21,097 bases of DNA. Source: a virus. The number at the start of each line of letters is the position of its first letter. Positions within the stretch are counted from its first letter, which is position 1. Location: IMG/VR virus record IMGVR_UViG_3300025118_003236, positions 1-21,097 of that record; one strand, given 5' to 3'. This document shows, one piece after another, positions 13,101-16,394 of this stretch. The notes beneath the pieces were generated by a model that did no database searches, was not told where the DNA came from, and was given only the letters and a program-made list of their open reading frames with translations. The position numbers and the translations under genes are program-made.

Positions 13101-14793
13101 TCTTTTAGTAGATTTGGCAGTTAGTGCTGCTTCAACTACTGGAATAGCATCAGATACATTTGAGGTATCTTCATTCGATATATCTAGAAATGGATATTCA
13201 TTTAGACAAGGTGATATATTCACACCTGTTGGATTAGTTACACATAGAACATTACAGAATGCTATATCAAAATATCAATTAACTGTTAATGAAGTATTTG
13301 AAGATACATTTGCTGCTTGGCAATTTGGTGAACTTGATTATATTGATTCTGTTAAAAATTATCAAGATGGTGTAAGAACTAGATTCCCAATATACTATAA
13401 TGACGAATTACTTAGTTTTGAAAAAGAAGAAGGTAGTAGAGTTGATTTAACTAATGCATTATTAATTGTTATTAATGGAATAGTTCAAGAACCTAATGTA
13501 GCATATGTCTTTGATGGTGGAACATCATTTAGCTTTGTTACTGCTCCAAGAGTTGAAGATAATATAGATATTTTCTTCTATAGAGGAACAAGGAATGGTG
13601 ATGATGAATTAGTAACTAATATCAATCAGACTATAGAAAGAGGAGATACTGTACAAGTATTTAAAAACAATAGTATTAATGGAACTATAACACAGGATAA
13701 GAGATTGGTATTTGATTTATCATACTCAGATAAATTTGAAACTAATAAGTATCTTGATCAAGGAGTAGATGAGATTAATTATAAACCATTAGCATGGACT
13801 AAACAAAAGATTGATAGGGTAATTAATGGTGACGTAATTTATAAAGATAGAGATTCTATTGAACCAATGGTATTCCCAACAGCAAAAATTATTGATACGA
13901 TTGGATCAAGTGATACTGAATTATTTGTTGAGGATGCAGATCTCTTTGATTATGATTCTGCTACTGATTTCTCTGGAATAATTGTTTCTGGTGCTGCAAA
14001 TCCTGTAGCAGCAGCGGTAACTGCTACCGTTTCTGTTGGAGGAACTGTCAGTGGATTTGTGATTACGGGAGGTAGTGGATATACATCAGTACCTACTGTA
14101 TCAATTGCTGCTCCGTTGGAAGTTGGTGTTGGTGTTGGAACTACTGCTACAGCAACTGCTACTATATCTGGAGGTGCAGTTAGTGGAATTAGTATTAATA
14201 ATATAGGATTTGGATATACTGTTGCTCCAACAGTAATGGTTTCAATTCCAAGTCCAGTATATGAAAATGTATCAGGTATTGATATTATTCAGGGGTTTGC
14301 TGGAATTGTCACTGGTATTAGCACATGTAATGCTGCTGGTCTAACAACCCATGCAATTAAATTTGAATTGCATCGTGATACTACTAACTATACAAATTTG
14401 AATATTGGGTATCCAATTTATGTTTATGATACACGAGTTGGTAGTGGTGTAACATCAGTTGCTTCTAACGATTTATCAATAGTTGGAGTTGGAACAACAT
14501 TTGCTGATAATGTTTATATGATTCAAGAGATTTCAAATGTTGGTGCTGCTGGATCTATTATTTGTTATATAGATTCGGGTACAAATGTTGTTGGACTTGC
14601 TAGTACTGGAAGTTCATCTGATCCAATTGGTAAATTCTCTTGGGGAAGACTTGCTGGAATTAGTAGGTCTAGTTCACCAGTTTCTATAGCAGTAACTGGA
14701 AATATTGTTGATGTTGGATTGACAACATTCCCAACAATTCAGAGAAGAGGTACTGGTTTAAGAGATACCGGAGCACTTCCCAAGAAAACTTAA
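1195..14793 (+). CDS. 7: Giant gp7-like baseplate wedge protein with multidomain repeat extension (4532 aa)
   Basis: One uninterrupted frame starts at ATG 1195, one base after the gp6 stop and preceded by a purine run (AAGAAAG, 1184-1190). It ends in tandem stops TAATAA at 14791. The N-terminus (~1-300) is the diagnostic part: VKVQQIINNQLPSFL, VDFLKQYYISQEYQGG, LFLKEFYKKLKY, FYQAKGTDESFRILFNVLYG and KLVGQTI. It aligns, from memory, with the C-terminal third of T4 gp7 (FYSTKGIEASYKFLFKVLYN, LVGQTI). T4 gp7 is 1032 residues; this protein is over four times longer. Downstream, in order: HGF-xGD modules and GGxGY motifs (~620-1190); a YHYH-type domain (~1230-1365); more of the same (~1530-2180); conserved LNDDMQV/NDYYQNLSY/VHTSGLKNFADTGI (~2410-2465); a three-copy module (2559-2915); a four-copy Cys-Asp-His-YPR-DP unit (3431-3932); a conserved C-terminal domain (~3989-4240); two GGxGY motifs (4292, 4338); and a C-terminal cap with KFSWGRLAGI and LQRRG-like IQRRGTGLRD. 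No transmembrane segment or signal peptide is seen. gp7 identity rests on the N-terminus and the 6-7-8 order. Much of the rest may be surface decoration or fibre docking, which is inference. Confidence 0.85.
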   Translation: MIQTGFESKVKVQQIINNQLPSFLLEENPKSVDFLKQYYISQEYQGGPVDIAENLDEYLKLDNLTPEVIVDSTYITSGISATDTTISVNSTKGFPQKYGLFKIDNEIVTYTGLTTNTFTGCQRGFSGITSYHDDLNQEELVFSDTTKAEHITNDSVQNLSSLFLKEFYKKLKYTFAPGLEDVEFVETINAGNFIKEAKSFYQAKGTDESFRILFNVLYGETPRVVNLEDFLIKPSASEYVRREIAIAEVISGNPQKLVGQTIVKSTDSGTSASISEIEPFTRDNKQYFKLSLFIGYDELSTIQGTFNITPSTKSLETVAIGASVVSVDSTIGFAKTGMVISGINSITYSNKTINQFLGCTGVDTAISAADNIRSDEIYYGFEDGDVNKRVELRLTGVLSDFVQISDTLQVSENDTISVKNIGELILNPEQNKTYTEIFGNSWIYNTSSTYEIESFGQSLTLTLKSEIDRSSLKKGDRIEILQRGGSDDGKVVYPTSVSNTPYVDQDIPRGQKSVSLSNFSFNPSTGVEYSIRRKINKVSSSTVPVEYGNNVLISDIQNVYTVLDEDYAYVASNSLPSNNNGLSIPYAYQITKNINSASINSLSNLTNKNSVGQYTTLTFGSNVPFITGDRIYYQPNLDALDGLVSGSSYYVEVLTDKKTIKLYNSLVFIGSDSYLTFNVPSSGMDTHKFTLYSHRFNEIGSQKIFKKFDIPANNKVGIREETVPGSTGMLINGVEIVNYKSLDQIYYGPLESVDVMNGGCGYDVINLPSVTVAGSGTTALLQPVISGSVEKVYVDALDYDIEDVESIDVTGGNGTGAVLKPTITKRSREVSFDGRGTGDGGGVSTSISGTSYQITFLSSHNFANGQEIIYDSNSNLGIGVGIGTSTLVNKASYFAKVDNNTTVKLFYSYNNYSLGINTVGFNTVNTTGIHKFKTKNVKKTISEIKVLDGGKGYTNRKLIVKPTGISTVDSAVNFNNHGFIDGDKILYSTDGTQISGLTTSTGITTTANHYQILKIDDNSFKLSDAGVGGTITSNYESRKFVNISSIGSGYQNFAYPGISVVVNYTPVGLGTTQSKKEVVSTPLVRGSIIDTYVYEGGVGYGSSILNLEIKPKITVKTGRDAQLKPVIVNGIFNSVNIQFGGFEYYSIPDLDVVDSSGMGLGAELRPVISNGRITDVKVISTGIGYSASSTSIQVKSSGSNGKFDPNIRQLNVSTIQKFGNEIFEETKNNKLKYCVGGYFDTLRDSFNESASSVSGIIGWAYDGNPIYGPYGHEDVTDTNSNPKRLSSGYGLSTSRIEDRPSGFVDGFFVEDYEYTNSGDLDIHNGRFSITPDFPNGVYAYHATIDFSGNPQFPYFIGNLYRANTIEENKTNNQSFDFNNSNLLRNTFPYKVSDEYADNDFIIETNEITGQRAIIESIDSGSVSGFNIINSGTDYKVDDVLNFDSSGTEGGGLISKVDSLKGSDILNIETSIETYEDAIFSWENENEVKVSILPRHELRNNDDIVISGFSTYLTKLNSSYEIGITSYYSNLLSPIVGTDASPGAATTEIYVTQLPKSVSVGSSIGIGTETLQVLNIFPNLNILRIKRGILGTAHTATSRIDFIPDSFVVSQKIDYFESSVNEKIYFNARESVGVGTTPGTAGICTDAVTFEFGASSITRAVPTQSIYIENHPFVDNQPVNLTVPTSGTLSISTNAVATPFNLPISGLTTTVFVVNKTINSIGIKTGVGTDHNGNQYEEVFFRNTVPQLLNSDEFLLESIFAQKTGKVQRINSVVSVAATHELIAGDVISLDVEPKLAVGIGTSTGVVVKRDSTTESIVINPIKIDPSDIDTTNNRITVASHNLNSGDKVSYAASLPASGLSTSTYYVYRINDDIIKFSESYIDATKNPPTIVSIANTGGATHSISPINPRISSVKTNSLVFDLSDSSLSGYNFKIYYDNEFNNEFVSTGTTTGFTLVGVGTVGVTTNASLTINYNTTSLNKLPERLYYNLEKSGYLSTADTEVKNNSEILFIDSTYTSDYVVSGVSSYTFNIALNNIPEKTSYISTDCSTFEYTTKSKNVKGSIDKVSVISGGSGYKKLPKFVGSNSAEGTGAYLSPTSNTIGNIKQVRILNEGFEYSSDRTLQPNANISPLIALKDSNTIGVVTVTNGGRNYTTPPNIIVVNTDGGEIIDNGILRASLSGNSIISVDVVQGTKGLSETTSKLYAVNNTNGISIQKIAQQSDTKFICQLTTPTLGFSTDVFSAGEKVYIEGIQKVGTAGSGFNSEDYGYNFFTVESYKNSTFIGTITQDEVTINVSALTTNTGIAKTIQDSFGSIIKKGDYPTFVITQVLSHFKEGEKLISNGVERDLIIKSYDPTGYIKVDGSYGLSVGEIITGKETGSIATIDVIEDNTGRFVVKYANKKDIGWDDNTGKLNDDMQVVANNDYYQNLSYTIKSPIEWKDLRTPVNSLVHTSGLKNFADTGITSTATVSIGSSNATTIVRDVLEELRVDTIYDYDNVLDIDVIGSQSKFLKLENKKLTDYTLSKTNIVLKIDNINNLFNDDDGNPSEYIDLYELSPSVSYDSVLVRVTNTVDNSDIQLTDLVIMNDGTNRLLLEKGSLDNAGIALTHTTSDEYGTFSIAEDKYLRFIPEETYSTDYDLKFIKSNFGSASSGIGTTSIGCVDLTSFSGIVTSGGSGITSSIVDVAIGKYRSLHVNAQVLDSSTNALNFVELYVTHDETNTYLAESYFDSTTGSYSGNFIGSFTSSIDSGILYLNYTNDTSHDVKIKSKIVGFAATTLGIGTYRYQSSGQTEGSERTAIYQSDFSETSSASPANVLTLNKNLFNAAKSIVEVGMGVSKSLHEVLMVQDGTDVYVQQSSFLSIGSTLTSASSGSGKNAGLGTFGGYYYGTDLTLKFFPDATMTSDMNIAAFSECLYTTLDQDNIPNDYTYGDSTEILDIKFYNAIGGSRINRLDFPIKTDGTYIFAKSFSPTNSSQLNLSTGVFTIEDHFFRTGETLTYTPESTIIGIGSTAMTDSTGTVLPSTVYAIRVDDDNFKLATSHSNAMAGTNVSFGSSGEGNAHELAMTKTNSKSIITIDNIIQYPLTYTPISYTLSGNAGGSIGKGTTIFALSGISTLSANDILRIDDEYVKVENVGLASTAIGPITGVGASTIVHVERAFAGSDATSHTDTTTARLYKGAFNIIGKNIYFTESPRGNSQITKDSSNLDFPTSDFGGRVFLRENYDTNQVYDDISDQFTGIGRTFTLTVGGANTAGIGSTGGNGIVVINGVFQTPTTINNPENNFDIIDPESNIAGISTLIFSGITSTDGTQYISQSDVNRNQLPRGGVIVSLGSSGGLGYAPLVSSQVRPKVDAYGAVTGIVGIGTTQSALAISTASYTNTTGLLKITTVEPHGLVLGIVNEVTMVGLHFTCRGTFDVSGADYNEVTGDLTLAIGDHNLSVGEGIRLKNNSLVFKCDKDSYGSTHSYPRAGTDPIAGISTPITSIGSTTITISAGIGTISKHTFASAVAGAVGYGTEHSGVTTTIFPDAANDRPFAITGINSTNTFTANVGISTIPHMYVGQGTAFSWYGDLTYGSGYNDAISIGVSIRDVGYAHTFIGAATGAVTGTGGPFTPTDAAYVSDTGILTLTIPSHGRSSGNVQIVQNSLVFTCARDDHQTFHNYPRSTDPAGGSANLPITVIDADTLSVNVGAGSSGNGATITAHPVGVNTHLFVSATTGGVRRLSGTPADLTSLSVTPPYNPSTGLLTIRTGGTHGCTAVTYKNVTGAVYTPLTGIMTVTSSSHGFSNGDYVKIADNSLTFKCDLDGGVSNHSYPRSSDPINNRWIAIANKTTNTFEMQVGITTAGNYAHTWVSAATSAIMKANSWIGIATGSFTMTCAQDSHSTLHTYPRTTDPAHWTDGNVLGVEDVTGNMFTVNVGKSPYGSGGALTFNIGAAGTNYSNPEIYVSEPRYDNLTVEGISRLSVGPTSDTGNNLLVDLAVSAASTTGIASDTFEVSSFDISRNGYSFRQGDIFTPVGLVTHRTLQNAISKYQLTVNEVFEDTFAAWQFGELDYIDSVKNYQDGVRTRFPIYYNDELLSFEKEEGSRVDLTNALLIVINGIVQEPNVAYVFDGGTSFSFVTAPRVEDNIDIFFYRGTRNGDDELVTNINQTIERGDTVQVFKNNSINGTITQDKRLVFDLSYSDKFETNKYLDQGVDEINYKPLAWTKQKIDRVINGDVIYKDRDSIEPMVFPTAKIIDTIGSSDTELFVEDADLFDYDSATDFSGIIVSGAANPVAAAVTATVSVGGTVSGFVITGGSGYTSVPTVSIAAPLEVGVGVGTTATATATISGGAVSGISINNIGFGYTVAPTVMVSIPSPVYENVSGIDIIQGFAGIVTGISTCNAAGLTTHAIKFELHRDTTNYTNLNIGYPIYVYDTRVGSGVTSVASNDLSIVGVGTTFADNVYMIQEISNVGAAGSIICYIDSGTNVVGLASTGSSSDPIGKFSWGRLAGISRSSSPVSIAVTGNIVDVGLTTFPTIQRRGTGLRDTGALPKKT
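1387..1662 (+). other. Module inserted inside the gp7 core (residues ~65-156)
   Basis: Between the two halves of the gp7-like core (VDFLKQYYISQEY at ~28-40 and LFLKEFYKKL at ~162-171) lies a ~90-residue segment. It has the pattern TTISVNSTKGF, then IDNEIVTYTG, then GCQRGFSG and a His. The same pattern occurs three more times in this protein (near bases 2140-2310, 5824-5990 and 10480-10720). T4 gp7, as I recall it, has a different short stretch at this point. It is most likely a small beta domain projecting from the core. Confidence 0.6.
3466..4740 (+). repeat. GGxGY motif cluster with HGF-xGD modules in gp7-like protein
   Basis: Five related short motifs occur here. They are GGCGY (residue 758), GGKGY (949), GGVGY (1096), GGFEY (1140) and TGIGY (~1181). 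Most are followed 4-12 residues later by a hydrophobic beta-like strand such as LPSVTVAG or LNLEIKP. Interleaved are modules starting with an H-N/G-F/L then G-D/Q pattern (NFANGQEIIY near 3775, HGFIDGDKILY near 4123) and ending in a 'DDNSFKLS'-like strand. The HGF-xGD type resembles the small fold that databases label E1_FCCH in phage proteins. The repeats are divergent at DNA level, so the duplications are old. Confidence 0.7.
4882..5265 (+). other. YHYH-type domain within gp7-like protein (residues ~1230-1357)
   Basis: Residues 1259-1271 read WAYDGNPIYGPYG. About 70 residues later comes YAYHATI (Y1338, H1341), followed by FPYFIGN. The DGNPIYGPYG block followed by a Y-x-Y-H block is the hallmark of the YHYH domain family, found in secreted bacterial proteins and in marine phage structural proteins. 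The function of the family is not established. The acidic, Asn- and His-rich loops could bind a metal, but that is inference. The domain lies in the middle of a repeat-rich region, like an insertion on a scaffold. Confidence 0.75.
7405..7665 (+). repeat. GGxGY motif cluster in gp7-like protein (residues 2071-2157)
   Basis: Three copies lie in ~90 residues: GGSGYKKLPKFV (2071), EGFEYSSDRTLQP (~2111) and GGRNYTTPPNIIVV (2148). Each is a Gly-Gly-x-x-Tyr turn followed by a proline and a hydrophobic strand. The ~37-40 residue spacing fits a regular repeated beta unit. Confidence 0.65.
8869..9939 (+). repeat. Three-copy ~90-105 residue module in gp7-like protein
   Basis: Three segments share one plan. 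Copy 1 is at residues ~2559-2650, copy 2 at ~2678-2783 and copy 3 at ~2826-2915. Each has a strand leading to a hydrophobic-rich stretch (DLVIMNDGTNRLLLEKG, ELYVTHDETNTYLAES, EVLMVQDGTDVYVQQSS), then a Gly/Ser-rich linker (GTFSI, GNFIGSF, LGTFGG), then a strand ending in a TSDxxxK/A-like block (YSTDYDLKFIK, TSHDVKIKSK, MTSDMNIAAF). The repeat is visible only in protein. I do not know a named family for it. Its regular spacing suggests consecutive beta-sandwich domains. Confidence 0.6.
11485..12990 (+). repeat. Four-copy Cys-Asp-His-YPR-DP module in gp7-like protein
   Basis: Four units occur in residues 3431-3932. Their central lines are NSLVFKCDKD...HSYPRAGTDP (from 11485), NSLVFTCARD...HNYPRSTDP (from 12073), NSLTFKCDLD...HSYPRSSDP (from 12523) and SFTMTCAQD...HTYPRTTDP (from 12793). 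Before the core most units carry TGxLTxT followed by H-G/N and G-D/N. After it come a strand ending in VNVG-like residues, a His, and an SAxTGAV-like tail. The Cys, Asp, His, Tyr, Pro, Arg and final Asp-Pro are kept in all four. A degenerate partial copy (LHFTCRG) precedes them near base 11404. In DNA, TATCCAAGA is shared by copies 2-4, but the copies are otherwise divergent. The role is unknown; the fixed Cys and His could bind a metal or stabilise the fold. Confidence 0.75.
13159..13914 (+). other. Conserved C-terminal domain of gp7-like protein (residues ~3989-4240)
   Basis: This region lacks the repeat patterns and is richer in charged residues than its surroundings. Recognisable blocks are FEVSSFDISRNGYSF, FRQGDIFTPVGLVT, YQDGVRTRFPIYYN, LLIVINGIVQEP, FDIFFYRGT-like DIFFYRGTRNGDDE and ERGDTVQVFKNN. 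I recall similar blocks near the C-termini of large structural proteins in marine T4-like phages. The NGIVQEP/YRGT segment looks like a compact beta domain repeated across such phage proteins. The role is not known; it may anchor the C-terminus to another baseplate component. Confidence 0.6.
14068..14250 (+). repeat. GGxGY pair near the C-terminus of gp7-like protein
   Basis: Two clear copies, GGSGYTSVPTVSIAAP (residue 4292) and IGFGYTVAPTVMVSIP (Gly 4338), are 46 residues apart. An Ala/Thr/Val-rich stretch lies between them. These are the best-preserved copies in the protein and closely resemble the GGTGY copy in gp8 at 15651. Confidence 0.7.
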
Positions 14794-14813
14794 TAATACT
14801 TCTTCATAAAATT

Positions 14814-14823
14814 CTTATAAATA
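14814..14823 (+). promoter_or_regulatory. T4-type late promoter box upstream of gene 8
   Basis: The sequence CTTATAAATA fits the T4 late consensus TATAAATA, with the leading C/T-T seen in T4-like cyanophage late promoters. It sits in the only sizeable gap in the window and ends 17 bases before the gene 8 ATG. Transcripts would therefore have a leader of only a few bases. In T4 such boxes are read by host RNA polymerase with gp55 and gp33. I saw no matching box before genes 6-7 or before the DUF4815 gene, though I did not search exhaustively inside genes. Confidence 0.85.
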
Positions 14824-14840
14824 TCTAAAAAACTATTAAT

Positions 14841-16388
14841 ATGGCTGCAGTCGTAACAGATCAATTTAGAATATCAAATGCAGGCAATTTTGTAGATTCT
14901 GTATTAAATACAAGTAATTCGTATTATGTATTTTTAGGTCTACCTAATCCTGGAAATGCTGGATTTGGTAGAACAACATCTGAAAGTTCGTGGGATGATG
15001 ATACTCCCGTTCCAACCGATAATTTACAATATTCTACACAATATAGAGATACTGCCTTATTTGGCAAAAAGATTACTAGTGCTAATGTTAGAAGACTTAT
15101 AAGAAAAGTCTCTTGGTCTAGTAATACAAGATATGACATGTATAGGCATGATTATAGTATCGAAAATCCGGCACCAAATTCCAATACAAGTAGATTATAT
15201 GATGCTAATTATTATGTAATTAATAGTGATTTTAGAGTATATCTATGTATAGGTAATGGATCATCAGGTTCATCCCTTAAAGGTGGAGTATCTAAAGATG
15301 AACCAACATTTACTGATTTAGAACCATCTGCTGCTGGAACTAGTGGTGATGGTTACATATGGAAATATCTATTTACAGTTTCTCCAAGTGATATTATAAA
15401 ATTTGATTCCACTGAATATGTTGTTGTTCCAAATGATTGGAGTACATCAACAGATACTCAAATACAAAATGTAAGAGAAGCAGGTAATTCTGCAATTAAT
15501 TTAAATCAAATTAAGAAAATATACATTGCAGATGGGGGAAAAAATTATAGTTCGGGGGTTGTTAATATCCTTGGTGATGGTACTGGAGGTAAGGTATCTA
15601 TTGGTGTAGATGCTGGAACTGGAGAAATAACTTCTGCTGAAGTTACTTCTGGTGGAACTGGATATACCTTTGGAATTGTTGATTTGGGATCACTTCAACC
15701 AGCAGGAACTACTGTTGCAAATCCGGCTGATTTAATACCAATTATTCCACCTTCTAATGGGCATGGATATGATATTTACACAGAATTAGGTACTGATAAA
15801 ATATTAATATATGCAAGATTTGATGATTCTACAAAGGATTTTCCAACAGATACTAAATTTTCTCAAGTAGGAATTATAAAAAATCCAGAACAATATTCAT
15901 CAACTACCATTTTTACAGGAAGTGATTATTCGTCTCTTAATGCGATAAGACTTACTTCCGTTAATTCTACACCAGTTGTTGGTTCTGCCATAACACAATC
16001 GGTGACAGGAGGTGCTGCTGAAGGGTATGTAGCATCATATGATAGTGAAACTAAAGTATTAAAATATTTTCAGGACAGATCTTTATATTTTGGAAATAAT
16101 AAAGATCATACTGATTGGAATGATGTTAGTAGTGGAGGTAAAGTGTTAGCATTTGAATCTACATCTAGTACTATTTCCCCATTCACTGGATCAGTTGACA
16201 CTGGATTTTCTGGTATTAAAACTACTGTGGGATCAAAAGAGATAGATTTAGGGGTAACCTTTACAGATGGACTTGCAGATTCTGAGATAAATAAAAAGAC
16301 GGGTGATATTATTTACATTGATAATCGACCTTTGGTAGAACGAGATTCCCGACAAAAAGAAGACGTAAAAATTATCTTGGAATTTTAA
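14841..16388 (+). CDS. 8: Baseplate wedge protein gp8 (515 aa, enlarged)
   Basis: The ATG at 14841 follows the late promoter. There is no clear Shine-Dalgarno sequence in the short AT-rich leader, and the gene ends in TAA at 16386. In T4, gp8 dimers join gp7 and gp10 in each wedge and link to gp6. Three stretches match T4 gp8 as I recall it. They are GDGYIWKYLF (169-178; T4 GDGYVWEYLF) with EYVVVPNDW after it; FSQVGIIKNPEQ (T4 FRQISIITNPLE); and the C-terminus IIYIDNRPLVE...KIILEF (T4 MIYMENRPPI...NILFTF). The N-terminus (VTDQFRISNAGNFVDSV) also fits. At 515 residues it exceeds T4 gp8 (334) by about 180. The extra residues fall into two insertions: a GGxGY pair (~225-300), and a segment with VGSAITQSVTGGAAEGYV (~378-485). 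No signal peptide or membrane segment is seen. Confidence 0.93.
   Translation: MAAVVTDQFRISNAGNFVDSVLNTSNSYYVFLGLPNPGNAGFGRTTSESSWDDDTPVPTDNLQYSTQYRDTALFGKKITSANVRRLIRKVSWSSNTRYDMYRHDYSIENPAPNSNTSRLYDANYYVINSDFRVYLCIGNGSSGSSLKGGVSKDEPTFTDLEPSAAGTSGDGYIWKYLFTVSPSDIIKFDSTEYVVVPNDWSTSTDTQIQNVREAGNSAINLNQIKKIYIADGGKNYSSGVVNILGDGTGGKVSIGVDAGTGEITSAEVTSGGTGYTFGIVDLGSLQPAGTTVANPADLIPIIPPSNGHGYDIYTELGTDKILIYARFDDSTKDFPTDTKFSQVGIIKNPEQYSSTTIFTGSDYSSLNAIRLTSVNSTPVVGSAITQSVTGGAAEGYVASYDSETKVLKYFQDRSLYFGNNKDHTDWNDVSSGGKVLAFESTSSTISPFTGSVDTGFSGIKTTVGSKEIDLGVTFTDGLADSEINKKTGDIIYIDNRPLVERDSRQKEDVKIILEF
15531..15692 (+). repeat. GGxGY pair inserted in gp8 (residues 231-284)
   Basis: Two copies occur, GGKNYSSGVVNILG (from Asp 231) and GGTGYTFGIVDLG (Gly 271), 39-40 residues apart. 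They share the Gly-Gly-x-x-Tyr turn and following strand with the gp7-like protein. T4 gp8 has only a short segment here, so the pair looks like an inserted or swapped module. Confidence 0.7.
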
Positions 16389-16394
16389 CGAAAA

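Noticed and set aside
1195-14793. Giant ORF as an assembly fusion, or as an RTX-type bacterial adhesin
   Set aside because: The gp7-like N-terminus, its fit between genes 6 and 8, and continuous codon use argue for one phage gene. GGxGY is not the calcium-binding GGxGxDxUx nonapeptide. Fusion of originally separate phage genes in evolution remains possible.
14794-14840. Terminator or small RNA in the 7/8 spacer
   Set aside because: No stable inverted repeat or U-tract hairpin is visible; the gap is explained by the late promoter and leader.
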